In this document: piece after piece, positions 1-8,726 of the stretch
Layout: each line of letters begins with the position of its first letter
How positions within the stretch are numbered: position 1 is the first letter of the stretch
Origin: CAVRTM01 sp963696105
Lineage (GTDB): Bacteria; Actinomycetota; Actinomycetes; Actinomycetales; Dermatophilaceae
Direction: 5' to 3'
Assembly (NCBI GenBank): GCA_963696105.1
Contig: CAVOIP010000002.1
Span: 186,001-250,000 of the forward strand
Length of the DNA stretch: 64,000 nucleotides
Made by a program: the position numbers and the translations under genes
The notes under the pieces: model-generated
Told to the model about the DNA's origin: nothing
Databases searched by the model: none
The model's input: the letters and a program-made list of their open reading frames with translations, nothing else

Positions 1-1430
1 ATGGCCGGGGTGAGCAGCCGCCACGTGCGGTCACGGTCCTTGGTCACGTCGGCGAAGTACGACGTCACGAACCCCGCCAGGGCCTGGTCACCGCCGGCGA
101 CACCTCCGGCCGCCGACGTCGAGCTCGGCGAGGGGGAGCTGGTCGTCGGCGCCGTGCTGCTCGGCGTGCTCGTCGTCGGCGCCGTGCTGGTGGTCGACGG
201 GGCGCTGCTGGGGGTGGTGCTGCTCGGCGCGCTGGTGGCGGAGGGGCTGCTGCGCGGCGACGGCGCGCTCGTGCGCGGCGCCGTCGGCGTGCCGGTGCTC
301 GCGGGCGTGCCCGGCCCGGACGCGTCCTGACCCATCTGGCTGACCAGGTAGGCGCCGAGCGCGGCGAGCAGGACGAGGACGACCACGACCGGCACCCACC
401 GGCGGGAGCGCCCCCCGTCGCGGCGGGTGGCCGGCGGTGCCGGCGGCGGCGCCGCGCCGGCGCGCGCCCCGGGCTGCGCCGGCTCCGCCGCGGGGCCGGC
501 CGCCGTGGCCCGGGCCGCGGGAGGGACCGCCATCCGCTGGGTCGCCTCCAGCGGCGCCGCGGCCGTCAGCAGCTGGGTGCTGTCGCCCTGCGTGGCGGCG
601 ACGTGCGTGGCCTCCAGCAGGGAGGTGTCCCCGCGGGAGATCTCGCCCAGGCGACGTGCGGCGGTGGCCATGTCCCAGCGGCGGGCCGGGTCCTGGTCCA
701 TCATCGCGGCGATCGCCGGCGCCAGGGCCCCGGCGTGCTGCATCGGACGGGGCGGCTCGGTGGCGATCTCGCGCAGCAGCGCCAGCGGGTTGGACCGGCT
801 CTCGTACGGCGCCTGGCCCTCCACCGCGACGTACAAGGTGGCGCCCAAGGCCCAGACGTCCGAGGCGGGGTCGGGGTCGCCACCGCGCGCCAGCTCGGGT
901 GAGAGGTAACCGGGGGTGCCGGACACGAAGCCGGTCTGGGTCAGCTGGTCGTCCCCGTGCCCCCGGGCGATGCCGAAGTCGCTGACCTTGGGGCGCCCGC
1001 TGCGGTCGACCAGCACGTTGCCGGGCTTGACGTCGCGGTGCACGATCCCGCGCTCGTGGGCGCGGTCCAGGGCATCAGCCAGCAGGGCGCCGATGCCGGC
1101 CACCTGCTGCGGCGGCAGGCGGCCCTCGACGGCCAGGATCTCGGCGAGGGTCTGCCCGTCGACGTACTCCATCACCAGCCACGGACGGCCGTCATGGTTG
1201 ACGACGTCGTACACGCCCACGACGTTGGGGTGGTTGAGCGCGGCCGCGGACCGGGCCTCGCGCATGGCGCGCATCGTCTCGACCTCGGGCTCCCCCGGCA
1301 GCCCGCCGATCTGCTTGACCGCCACCTCACGCCCGAGGACCTCGTCCCGGCACAGCCAGACCACTCCCATGCCGCCGCGCCCGATGGCGCGCAGCACGAG
1401 GTAGCGGTCCGCGATCCGCTGCGATTCCAT
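1..1430 (-). CDS. Serine/threonine protein kinase, membrane-anchored (3' end beyond window)
   Basis: A PknB-type eukaryotic-like kinase that should phosphorylate Ser/Thr on target proteins from the cytoplasmic face of the membrane. The kinase domain fills residues 10-265: glycine loop GRGGMG near 17-22, invariant Lys39 in VAVK, HRDVKPGN at 131-138, DFG at 151-153 and GTPGYLSPE at 171-179. A Thr/Ala/Pro-rich linker follows, then one membrane segment at about 341-361 and an outer Thr/Ser/Pro-rich stalk. At the cut edge a sequence starting near ALAGFVTSYF may open an NTF2-like outer domain (inference). No PASTA repeat is visible. The ATG at 1430 has GAGAGGA just upstream. The frame stays open to base 1, so the C-terminus is missing. 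The sensed ligand is unknown. Confidence 0.93.
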   Translation of the reverse strand, partial: MESQRIADRYLVLRAIGRGGMGVVWLCRDEVLGREVAVKQIGGLPGEPEVETMRAMREARSAAALNHPNVVGVYDVVNHDGRPWLVMEYVDGQTLAEILAVEGRLPPQQVAGIGALLADALDRAHERGIVHRDVKPGNVLVDRSGRPKVSDFGIARGHGDDQLTQTGFVSGTPGYLSPELARGGDPDPASDVWALGATLYVAVEGQAPYESRSNPLALLREIATEPPRPMQHAGALAPAIAAMMDQDPARRWDMATAARRLGEISRGDTSLLEATHVAATQGDSTQLLTAAAPLEATQRMAVPPAARATAAGPAAEPAQPGARAGAAPPPAPPATRRDGGRSRRWVPVVVVLVLLAALGAYLVSQMGQDASGPGTPASTGTPTAPRTSAPSPRSSPSATSAPSSTTPSSAPSTTSTAPTTSTPSSTAPTTSSPSPSSTSAAGGVAGGDQALAGFVTSYFADVTKDRDRTWRLLTPA

Positions 1431-1482
1431 GAGGTCCTCTCCGTCGGCTCCGGGACACCTTACGGCGAGGAACCGGGTGGGC

Positions 1483-2718
1483 TCATCCTCGGGCGAGGCG
1501 TCCCGGGGGTGCACCCGACGCCGGGCCGGGCGGCGCAGCGGGGGCCGCAGCGGGGTGTCCGGCCCGCAGGGTGGACCAGACCGTCCAGGCCACGGCGACC
1601 AGCGGCACCGCGACGACGGCGCCGATCACCCCGGCGAGGACCGTCCCGGACGCCACCGACAGGGCGACCGCCAGCGGGTGCAGGTTGACGGCGCGGCTCA
1701 TGACCAGCGGGTGCAGGATGTGCCCCTCGACCTGGCCGATGACCACGGTCAGCACCACCACCAGGATCGCCACGAGCGGCCCCCGCGCGGCCAGCGCCAC
1801 CAGCGTCGCGACGGCCAGGGCGATCGGCGCCCCCACGAGGGGCACGAACGCGGCGAAGAAGACCAGCAGCGCGAGAGGCAGCGCCAGGGGAACCCTCAGC
1901 AGCAGCAGCGCCACGCCCACCAGGACGGCGTTCGACGCGGCGATGACGACGACCCCTCGGGTGTAGCCGGCGAACGTCGCCCAGCCCGCCCGGGCCGCCG
2001 CGTCCCAGCGGTGGCGCCCGGCGCCCAGCTGGACGGACACCCACGCCCAGATGCGCTCGCCCGAGGCGAGGAAGAACACGGAGCAGAAGACGGCGAGCGC
2101 CAGGCCGGTGAGCAGCTCCACCGCGACGCCGGCACCCCCGAGGGCCTGGCCGGCCAGCGAGGCGGTGTTGGCGGTGACCCAGGTGCGGGCCTGTTCGCCC
2201 AGACGCCCCACGTCGACCGCCCGCAGGTGGAACGGCGCCCCGGCCAGGGACTGCTCGAGGTCGGCCAGTCCGTGGCCGAACTGCACGGTCAGCCGGGCCG
2301 ACTGCCCCGCCACCGAGTTGGCGATGAAGGTCACGACCCCGCCGAGCGCCAGGAGGGTGAGCAGCAGCGACAGGAGGACCGCAACACCGCGCGGTACGGC
2401 GCGCCCGAGCAGGTCGACGACCGGACGCAGGAGCGCGGTGATCACCAGACCCGCGAAGACGGCGACGGCCACGAAGGCGAGCGTCCCGAGCACGACGAAG
2501 ACGAGGTAGACGGCGACGGCCACCACCACGAGGCGCCAGGCGTAGCCGGCTGTCACGCGCAGCCCGTAGTAGACCGCGTCGTCCGGTGCGGGCCGAGGCC
2601 GTCGCGGGACGGGAACCGGCACCGACGGCGGTGACGGGGCCGGCGAGGGCGCGGCGCGCGGCACCGCGCGCCCGCCGGCCACCGGCGAGGCGCCGGACAG
2701 GTCCTCGCCCGTGCCCAT
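1483..2718 (-). CDS. AI-2E family transporter (PerM/YdiK-like permease)
   Basis: A 411-residue integral membrane protein of the AI-2E/UPF0118 family, whose members are proposed exporters of small signals or metabolites; the substrate here is unknown. The first 60 residues are Ala/Pro-rich and cytoplasmic. Seven to eight hydrophobic segments follow, with the family's soluble stretch around residues 150-230 and the late motif GQVEGHILHP. I chose the ATG at 2718 because GGGGGA precedes it; the open frame runs further upstream but with low-complexity Arg/Gly content. It lies 52 bp upstream of the kinase gene on the same strand, so the two may be co-transcribed. Confidence 0.85.
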   Translation of the reverse strand: MGTGEDLSGASPVAGGRAVPRAAPSPAPSPPSVPVPVPRRPRPAPDDAVYYGLRVTAGYAWRLVVVAVAVYLVFVVLGTLAFVAVAVFAGLVITALLRPVVDLLGRAVPRGVAVLLSLLLTLLALGGVVTFIANSVAGQSARLTVQFGHGLADLEQSLAGAPFHLRAVDVGRLGEQARTWVTANTASLAGQALGGAGVAVELLTGLALAVFCSVFFLASGERIWAWVSVQLGAGRHRWDAAARAGWATFAGYTRGVVVIAASNAVLVGVALLLLRVPLALPLALLVFFAAFVPLVGAPIALAVATLVALAARGPLVAILVVVLTVVIGQVEGHILHPLVMSRAVNLHPLAVALSVASGTVLAGVIGAVVAVPLVAVAWTVWSTLRAGHPAAAPAAPPGPASGAPPGRLARG

Positions 2719-3043
2719 GGGGTCCCCCGTCCGTGTCGATGGCCGGCGGCGCACGGTCGACCGTGCCGCTCCCGGCCATCGTCCCCCACCGCGCCCCGGC
2801 ACGGGGACCCTTCGGCAGGCCCTTTCGCGGGCACGGCCCGTGGCCCGCGCGACCGCCCGCCGTCGGCGACCCCTCGTCCGCCCCCCTGCTGCGCGCCCGA
2901 CCTCCACGGGTCCGGCGGCCCGCGACACGGGCCGCCTGTTTCACCCCCCGGGGGTGACGCGCGGGAGGAGCCCCTGCGGCAAGAGTCAAGCACTGGTGCC
3001 GGACTGGTGGCACCGGCAGCGGGGTCGACCGAAGGAGCCACCG
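2719..3043. promoter_or_regulatory. Divergent intergenic region with an 8-bp-arm inverted repeat
   Basis: This 325-bp gap separates the divergent permease and lipid-kinase genes and must hold both promoters. The clearest structure is a perfect inverted repeat at 2941-2957, TCACCCCC-C-GGGGGTGA, which could be an operator or a short hairpin. A GAAGGAG ribosome binding site for the plus-strand gene lies at 3031-3037. I see no convincing -35/-10 pair and no small gene. Confidence 0.35.
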
Positions 3044-4489
3044 ATGAGCGCCGGAGCCGAGGACCACGCGACGCACGACGCGCGCCCCGGAGCCGAGCAG
3101 CCGCCCACGAGCGCGGTCGGGGGGCCGCGGACGGTCCCGACCTCACCCGCCCGGACCACGGCCCCGCAGGCCATGGCACCGCCGGCAGCCCGCTGGCTGG
3201 CGCGCAGTGCCTTCGCCACCGCCTTCGCCGCAGCGGTGGTGCTGGTGGCGTTCAGCCTCAACGGCGGCGTCGGCCTGCTCGTGGTGGCCGCCCTCGGTCT
3301 CGTCGTCGTGGTCGGGTCGGCCTGGTGGTTCCTCGCGGTGCGCGGGGCCCTGCGCTGGCTGGCGCTGGCCCTGGTCGTGCTCACCCCCCTCGTCGTGGCG
3401 TGGCTCTTCATCCGGGCGAACCTGCTGTGGGTGGCCCTGGTGGTCCTCGTGCTGGTCGCCGCCGCCGGAGGCCTCGGCAAGACCGCGCTCGCCCGCGAGG
3501 CGCGCCCTCCCGGCATGCCCGAGCACGAGTTCCCACCGCCGCAGCGGCCCTTCGTCGTCATGAACCCGCGCTCGGGCGGGGGCAAGGTGACCCGGTTCGG
3601 GCTGAAGGAGAAGGCCGAGGCCCTCGGCGCAGAGGTCGTCCTGCTCGAGGGACCGGGGACCGTCGACGTCGAGGCGCTGGTGCGTGAGGCCCTGGCGCGC
3701 GGCGCCGACCTCCTCGGCGTGGCCGGTGGCGACGGCACCCAGGCACTCGTGGCCGGGGTGGCCGCCGAGCACGACGTCCCGTTCATGGTCATCAGCGCCG
3801 GCACGCGCAACCACTTCGCCCTCGACCTGGGCCTGGACCGTGAGGACCCGTCCACCTGCCTGGCCGCACTCACCGAGGACGCGGTCGAGCTGCACGTCGA
3901 CCTCGGCGTCATCGGCGGGCGCACCTTCGTCAACAACGCCTCCTTCGGCGCGTACGCCGCAGTGGTGCAGAGCCCCTCCTACCGGGATGACAAGACCCGC
4001 ACCACCCTGGAGATCCTGCCCGACCTGCTGCAGGGACAGACGGGCCCACGCCTGGTGGCACAGGCAGACGGCGTCACCGCCCAAGGGCCGCAGGCCGTCC
4101 TGGTCAGCGACAACCCCTACCAGATGAGCGACCTCGTCGGCCTCGGGCGGCGTGCACGGCTCGACACGGGGCGGCTCGGCATGGTCGCCATCTCGGTCGA
4201 CAGCGCCCGGCAGGCCGTCGGCCTGCTGCGACACACCCGCGACCACGGGGTGACCGTCCTGGAGACTCCCGAGGTGGTCGTCACCGCGGACACCCCGCAG
4301 ATCCCGGTCGGGATCGACGGCGAGGCCGTGATGCTGCCGACCCCCGTCAGGTGCTCGATCCGGCCCGGGGCCCTGCGCGTCCGCGTTCCCCGCGACCGTC
4401 CCGGCGTCCCACCGCCGCGGCCGGCCCTGAGCTGGGTGCGCCTGCGCCGCCTGGCGTCCTACCACCGTCTCCCACGGCACGACGCATGA
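3044..4489 (+). CDS. Diacylglycerol/sphingosine kinase-family lipid kinase with N-terminal membrane segments
   Basis: A 481-residue protein joining three or four N-terminal hydrophobic segments (about residues 50-150) to a DAGK catalytic domain (about 165-300) and the usual C-terminal beta domain. Nucleotide-binding features are MNPRSGGGK near 174-182 and the signature GGDGTQ at 228-233. The family phosphorylates lipid hydroxyls such as diacylglycerol; the real lipid here is not evident. The ATG at 3044 follows GAAGGAG at 3031-3037. It overlaps the next gene, a PAP2 phosphatase, by ATGA, so a lipid kinase and a lipid phosphatase are translationally coupled. That suggests opposing or successive steps on one lipid intermediate. 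Confidence 0.88.
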   Translation: MSAGAEDHATHDARPGAEQPPTSAVGGPRTVPTSPARTTAPQAMAPPAARWLARSAFATAFAAAVVLVAFSLNGGVGLLVVAALGLVVVVGSAWWFLAVRGALRWLALALVVLTPLVVAWLFIRANLLWVALVVLVLVAAAGGLGKTALAREARPPGMPEHEFPPPQRPFVVMNPRSGGGKVTRFGLKEKAEALGAEVVLLEGPGTVDVEALVREALARGADLLGVAGGDGTQALVAGVAAEHDVPFMVISAGTRNHFALDLGLDREDPSTCLAALTEDAVELHVDLGVIGGRTFVNNASFGAYAAVVQSPSYRDDKTRTTLEILPDLLQGQTGPRLVAQADGVTAQGPQAVLVSDNPYQMSDLVGLGRRARLDTGRLGMVAISVDSARQAVGLLRHTRDHGVTVLETPEVVVTADTPQIPVGIDGEAVMLPTPVRCSIRPGALRVRVPRDRPGVPPPRPALSWVRLRRLASYHRLPRHDA

Positions 4490-5217
4490 CGACGCCCGCC
4501 GCGGAGACCGGACCGGCCGGCGGCGAGCCGGCGGCAGCCGACCGAGCCGGCGCCGACCGAGCCGGTGTCGACCGAGCCGGTGTCGACCCGGCCGGAGCCG
4601 ACCGAGCCGGAGCCGAGCCGACACGATCCGAGGCCGCGCCGCCACCGCGCGAGGGGTTCGCCGCGGCGCTGGACCGGGTCCGGCGCGAGCTGGGCGCTCT
4701 GGACCTGGCCGTGTACGACGCCGTGGCCGGCACCCCCTCCCCCACGATCGACGCCGCCCTGGCGCGGATCTCGAACGCCGCCAACCACTCCCGACTCTGG
4801 GTCGTCACGGCCGGCGTGGTGAGCCTCTTCGGGAAGGAGCAGCGGCGATCCGCGTTGGTGGCCCTCGCCGCCGTGGGAGCCACCTCGGCCGTCGGCAACC
4901 TCGCCGTCAAGCCCGTACTGAGCCGCGGCCGGCCCGAACGCACCGAGTCCACCCGGACCCACAAGGTGCGCATGCCGGAGTCCCACTCGTTCCCGTCGGG
5001 GCACGCCGCCTCGGCGTTCGCCTTCTCCTCCGCCCTCGGTGCCGAGATGCCTGCTCTCGCAACGCCGTTGCGGCTGATGGCCACCACCGTCGCCTACTCG
5101 CGGGTGCACACGGGAGTGCACTATCCCGGGGATGTGGTCATCGGCGCACTGATCGGCGCCGGGCTGGGCACGGGGACCCGGCTGCTCGCACGTCGCGTCG
5201 CGGTCAGTGGGAGATGA
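4486..5217 (+). CDS. PAP2-family phosphatase with N-terminal pentapeptide repeat
   Basis: A 243-residue type 2 phosphatidic acid phosphatase. It carries all three family motifs: KPVLSRGRP (KX6RP), SHSFPSGH, and SRVHTGVHYPGD with the catalytic His and Asp. Members remove phosphate from lipid phosphates at the membrane. Hydrophobic stretches lie around residues 100-135 and 170-240. Residues 17-43 are an ADRAG repeat encoded by five 15-bp units, which is not part of the PAP2 fold. The ATG at 4486 overlaps the stop of the lipid kinase (ATGA). Its last 14 bases overlap the 3' end of the convergent membrane-protein gene. Confidence 0.88.
   Translation: MTTPAAETGPAGGEPAAADRAGADRAGVDRAGVDPAGADRAGAEPTRSEAAPPPREGFAAALDRVRRELGALDLAVYDAVAGTPSPTIDAALARISNAANHSRLWVVTAGVVSLFGKEQRRSALVALAAVGATSAVGNLAVKPVLSRGRPERTESTRTHKVRMPESHSFPSGHAASAFAFSSALGAEMPALATPLRLMATTVAYSRVHTGVHYPGDVVIGALIGAGLGTGTRLLARRVAVSGR
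4536..4610 (+). repeat. 15-bp tandem repeat, 5 copies, inside the PAP2 gene
   Basis: Five direct copies of a 15-bp unit close to agccgaccgagccgg, at 4536, 4551, 4566, 4581 and 4596, with a partial sixth copy. Because 15 is a multiple of 3, copy number can change without breaking the frame. It encodes repeats of Ala/Val-Asp-Arg/Pro-Ala-Gly. Confidence 0.9.
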
Positions 5218-5716
5218 CGATCTTCAGCGCCACCATCAGCAGGCCCAGTGCTCCCGCCAGGGCCGTCACCCCGAACAGCCGCGCACCGGACAGCCCCGCG
5301 TCCGCGGCCGCGGAGTGGCCGTGGAACAGCAGCAGCAGCACGGTGGCGGTCAGCGCCGCGTAGCTCGCTGCCGTGACCGACAGGCCCAGCAGTGCTGCCG
5401 CGACCAGCACCACCAGGGGCACGTAGGACGCCGTCACCATGTGCCAGGACGAGGCGACGAGCGAACGCAGCTCGGCCCCGCGGGGAAGTCGCCCCTCGTG
5501 CACGTGCTCCCCCAGCACCTCGGCGTACAGCTCGGCCATCCAGTAGACGACCAGGGTGCCGAACACCAGCAAGGCCAACGAGACGACCCCGACCCGGCCC
5601 CCTCCTGTCGCCAGCACCGCTGCGGTCACGATCGTCCCGTAGATGCCGGCCGCGCGCGCCCGGGCTGTCTTCTGCACACGTGAGGGCGCCCCTGAGCCCG
5701 ATGCAGCTTCGACCAT
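5204..5716 (-). CDS. Small four-helix membrane protein, function unknown
   Basis: A 170-residue protein that I do not recognise by family. It has four hydrophobic segments at about residues 24-42, 43-62, 96-125 and 140-168, a conserved-looking MAELYAEVLGEH loop after the second segment, and a short basic N-terminus. I chose the ATG at 5716 because GGAGG lies 6 bases upstream. It is convergent with the PAP2 gene, and the two coding ends overlap by 14 bp. The adjacent divergent region at 5717-6115 would hold its promoter. Confidence 0.75.
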   Translation of the reverse strand: MVEAASGSGAPSRVQKTARARAAGIYGTIVTAAVLATGGGRVGVVSLALLVFGTLVVYWMAELYAEVLGEHVHEGRLPRGAELRSLVASSWHMVTASYVPLVVLVAAALLGLSVTAASYAALTATVLLLLFHGHSAAADAGLSGARLFGVTALAGALGLLMVALKIVISH

Positions 5717-5851
5717 GTCGCCTCCGTCACGGAGCATCGCCCGCGCCGCGTGGGGGACGGACCTCCGCGCATCGTCGCGCGCCCTCCCCCGCCCGGTCAA
5801 CGCCCGCCCCATCGGGTGTGCGCGGACCGTCACTGAGGGGCGCCCGCGAGC

Positions 5852-5897
5852 GGGACCTACGACCCGGGTCCTGTCCGGGAACGACCCGTAGGGTCCC
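5852..5897. promoter_or_regulatory. Nested inverted repeat and -10-like box in the 399-bp divergent gap
   Basis: The 399-bp gap 5717-6115 between the membrane-protein gene and ppk2 contains no convincing gene. At 5852-5897 there is a nested dyad: an outer arm GGGACCTAC pairs with GTAGGGTCCC with one bulged base, and an inner CCCGG pairs with CCGGG. The right arm contains TAGGGT (5889-5894), an actinobacterial-type -10 hexamer that would serve ppk2 with a leader of about 215 nt. This is a motif-level suggestion only. Confidence 0.35.
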
Positions 5898-6115
5898 CCG
5901 CAGGGGTGAGCGGGGGCGAGAGGACAGCGCGTGAGCACGTCACCCCAGCCACGGTCAGGCCCGGCGCAGGGACCGTCGTCCGCGCAGCGGACACGCCGGG
6001 ACCGCTCGGTGTCGGGCACCCGCTCGGCAGCTGCGCGACTGCCGCGCCGGCTCTGCCTCACCGGCCGGTGAAGGGTGTGGCAACCGGTGCCGCACGGGAC
6101 AGGGAGGGCGCGGGG

Positions 6116-6898
6116 ATGAAGAAGGCGGTCTACCAGAGCGAGCTGCTGCGGCTGCAGGCCGAGCTGGTCGTGCTCCAGGAGTGGGTGCGCCACGAGGGCG
6201 AGCGGGTCGTGGTCGTGTTCGAGGGCCGCGACGCCGCCGGCAAGGGCGGCACCATCAAGCGCGTCACGCAGTTCCTCAACCCCCGCGTCGCCCGGATCGC
6301 GGCGCTGCCCCGGCCGACCGAGCGCGAGACCTCCCAGTGGTACTTCCAGCGGTACGTCGAGCAGCTGCCCGCGGCCGGTGAGATCGTCCTGTTCGACCGC
6401 AGCTGGTACAACCGCGCCGGCGTCGAGTGGGTGATGCACCTGTGCACGCCCGAGCAGCACCGCCGGTTCCTGCACCAGTGCCCGATCTTCGAGCGGCTGC
6501 TGGTCGAGGACGGGATGCTGCTGCGCAAGTACTGGTTCTCGGTCAGCGACGACGAGCAGGAGCGCCGTTTCCACCTGCGGCTGAAGGACCCGATGCGGCA
6601 GTGGAAGCTCTCCCCGATGGACCTGGAGTCACTGACCCGTTGGGAGGACTACTCCCGGGCCAAGGACGACATGTTCGTGCACACCGACATCCCCGAGTCG
6701 CCCTGGCTGGTCGTCGAGAGCGACGACAAGCGTCGCGCGCGGATCAACATGATCGCCCACCTGCTCTCGAGCATCCCGTACCAGAAGGTGCCGCCGCCGA
6801 CACTGAAGCTGCCGCGACGACCGGCGCCGACCGGCTACGTCCGCACGGAGCGCTGGCTGCAGACCGAGGTGCCCGACCACGCGGCCACGCTGACCTGA
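6116..6898 (+). CDS. ppk2: Polyphosphate kinase 2 (PPK2 family)
   Basis: A 260-residue single-domain PPK2. These cytosolic enzymes move phosphate between polyphosphate and nucleotides, usually to remake NDPs or NTPs from polyphosphate. The Walker A-type loop GRDAAGKGGT is at about residues 40-49 and the Walker B-type DRSWYNRAGVE at about 95-105. RYWFSVSDDEQ-type and SPMDLESLTRWEDYSRAKD segments are those of the single-domain class. The ATG at 6116 has AGGGAGGG about 8 bases upstream. The frame is open for 70 codons upstream, but that part lacks family similarity. A polyphosphate glucokinase at 28.1 kb gives a second polyphosphate-using enzyme in the window. Confidence 0.95.
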   Translation: MKKAVYQSELLRLQAELVVLQEWVRHEGERVVVVFEGRDAAGKGGTIKRVTQFLNPRVARIAALPRPTERETSQWYFQRYVEQLPAAGEIVLFDRSWYNRAGVEWVMHLCTPEQHRRFLHQCPIFERLLVEDGMLLRKYWFSVSDDEQERRFHLRLKDPMRQWKLSPMDLESLTRWEDYSRAKDDMFVHTDIPESPWLVVESDDKRRARINMIAHLLSSIPYQKVPPPTLKLPRRPAPTGYVRTERWLQTEVPDHAATLT

Positions 6899-7029
6899 CC
6901 GGCGCCCCGAAAGGGCGGGGCGGCTCGCCGTACGCGCACGGGCCCGGGGTGCAGGGACCAACGGCCCTGTCCGCGGGGGAACCGGCCCCGGGACCCTCAG
7001 GGGCAGGCAACCGCGTTGGAGGGACCACC

Positions 7030-7788
7030 ATGGCAGTTGCAGACGCACCCGTCGGGCCCGCTTATCGCAGCTATCCCGTTCACGTGCAGGCCGATCCGCA
7101 GCCCGCCGCCTCTCGCTGGCTCTGGCTCGTCAAGTGGCTGCTGGCGATCCCCCACTACGTCGTGCTCGCGTTCCTGTGGATCGCCTTCGTGGTCCTCAGC
7201 ATCATCGCGTTCGTCGCGATCCTCATCACCGGCCGCTACCCCCGGGCGATCTTCGACTTCAACGTCGGCGTCCTGCGCTGGTCCTGGCGGGTCGCCTACT
7301 ACTCGTACGGCGCGCTGGCCACGGACCGCTACCCGCCGTTCAGCCTGGAGGACAAGCCCGACTACCCCGCGCACTTCGACGTCGACTACCCCGAGCACCT
7401 GTCCCGGGGGCTGGTGCTGGTCAAGTGGTGGCTGCTGGCCATCCCGCACTACATCGTCGTCGGCGTCTTCCTCGGGTCCGGCACGTGGGCGGTCGAGCAG
7501 TCCAACGGCCAGTGGCAGCAGGTCTGGGGCGGCGGCCTCGTCGGGATCCTGGTGCTCGTCGCCGCGGTGCTGCTGGCGTTCACCGGCAGCTACCCGCGGC
7601 CGCTGTACGACCTGCTGCTCGGCGTCAACCGCTGGTGCCTGCGCGTGGCGGCCTACGTGTCGCTGATGACCGACGAGTACCCGCCGTTCCGCATGGACAT
7701 GGGCGGGGAGGACCCCGGCGCCGCGCTGCAGCTGCCCGGCGCCCCACCGCAGCCGGCGGTCACCGCCTCCACACCCCCGCCGTCGTGA
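7030..7788 (+). CDS. DUF4389 domain membrane protein
   Basis: A 252-residue membrane protein with two DUF4389-like halves. Each half has a WLVKWLLAIPHYVV or LVKWWLLAIPHYIV segment followed by hydrophobic helices and a TGRYPRAIFDF or TGSYPRPLYDL motif. The halves cover about residues 25-105 and 125-225, which suggests an internal duplication. The function of DUF4389 is unknown; it is common in actinobacteria. The ATG at 7030 follows GGAGGGACC. The stop overlaps the GTG of the next gene (GTGA), so the two products are probably made together. Confidence 0.85.
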   Translation: MAVADAPVGPAYRSYPVHVQADPQPAASRWLWLVKWLLAIPHYVVLAFLWIAFVVLSIIAFVAILITGRYPRAIFDFNVGVLRWSWRVAYYSYGALATDRYPPFSLEDKPDYPAHFDVDYPEHLSRGLVLVKWWLLAIPHYIVVGVFLGSGTWAVEQSNGQWQQVWGGGLVGILVLVAAVLLAFTGSYPRPLYDLLLGVNRWCLRVAAYVSLMTDEYPPFRMDMGGEDPGAALQLPGAPPQPAVTASTPPPS

Positions 7789-8639
7789 CTCCGTCCGCCG
7801 GCGCCGCCGCCGGGCCCCCGGGCCCGGGCCCGGGCGCGCCCGCGGGCGGCGCGGCGGCCGCAGCGGGCCGGCCACCCGCGGTCGCCGACGACCGGCCCCC
7901 CGGGGGCGGGGGCAGCTCGCCACCGGAGAACGGCGGCGGCACGCTCCACGGCGCGTCGGCGCCGGCCTCCCGGGGGTGGAACGCCGGCCGCGCGATCAGC
8001 GTCGTCGCGGGGTCGGTGCTGGCCCTGGTCGCCGTGGTGCTCCTCGTGGGTGGCACAGGCGTGCTGGTGGCCAACCGGACGATGCGTGACAACGGCTACC
8101 TCACCAGTCCCACCCAGGCCTTCTTCAGCTCCGGCTACGCCGTCGTGGTCGGGGACGTCCTCCTGCAGGCCCCGGGCTCGGACGCCACCGTGCCGGCGCA
8201 GGTCGCCGGGACCGTGAGGGTCCGGGCCACCCCCGGGGCCGCCGCGACGCCGGTGTTCATCGGCATCGGCCACGCCAGTGCGGTGGACTCCTACCTCGCC
8301 GGAGTGGCGCGGACGCTCCCCGGCACGGCGGCCGGCGAGGCGCGCGACCTGCCCGGTGGCGCCCCGTCGACCCCGCCCGCAGCGGCCGGGGTCTGGGAGG
8401 TGCAGTCCACCGGACCGGGTTCGCAGGTCGTGTTCTGGACGCCACACAGCGGCCGGTGGTCGATGGTCCTGATGAACGCGGACGGCACCGGGCCGGTGAC
8501 CGCGAGCATCGACGTCGGGGTGTCCGCGCCGTGGCTGGCCTGGGTCGGCGGCCTGCTCGTCGCGGCCGGCGTCATCGTGATGGTCGCCGCCGCCGTGCTG
8601 ATCGCCGTCGCCGTGCACCGCGCCTCACGTCCCCGCTGA
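7785..8639 (+). CDS. Membrane protein with two end helices, coupled to the DUF4389 gene
   Basis: A 284-residue protein with a Pro/Gly/Ala-rich cytoplasmic start (residues 1-60), a membrane helix at about 70-95, an outer domain of about 140 residues and a last membrane helix at about 245-275. The outer part has FFSSGYAVVVGDVLL, FIGIGHASAVDSYLAGV and SGRWSMVLMNADG, a layout often seen next to DUF4389 genes. I cannot assign a biochemical role. The GTG start overlaps the stop of the upstream gene by GTGA, which fixes the start. Coupling suggests a two-protein membrane complex (inference). Confidence 0.75.
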   Translation: MTPSAGAAAGPPGPGPGAPAGGAAAAAGRPPAVADDRPPGGGGSSPPENGGGTLHGASAPASRGWNAGRAISVVAGSVLALVAVVLLVGGTGVLVANRTMRDNGYLTSPTQAFFSSGYAVVVGDVLLQAPGSDATVPAQVAGTVRVRATPGAAATPVFIGIGHASAVDSYLAGVARTLPGTAAGEARDLPGGAPSTPPAAAGVWEVQSTGPGSQVVFWTPHSGRWSMVLMNADGTGPVTASIDVGVSAPWLAWVGGLLVAAGVIVMVAAAVLIAVAVHRASRPR

Positions 8640-8714
8640 GCGCCGCGGCACCGCCGTACCGACCCCTCTGGGCTGGAGCCGTGCCCGGGCAGCGTCCGCG
8701 AGCACGCGCCGGGA

Positions 8715-8726
8715 TACCCTCCGGGG
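8715..8726 (+). promoter_or_regulatory. Leaderless-type -10 box before the phosphatase gene
   Basis: TACCCT at 8715-8720 sits exactly 6 bases before the GTG at 8727. This is the spacing of a -10 hexamer whose transcript starts at the start codon. No ribosome binding site lies in between. Confidence 0.45.
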
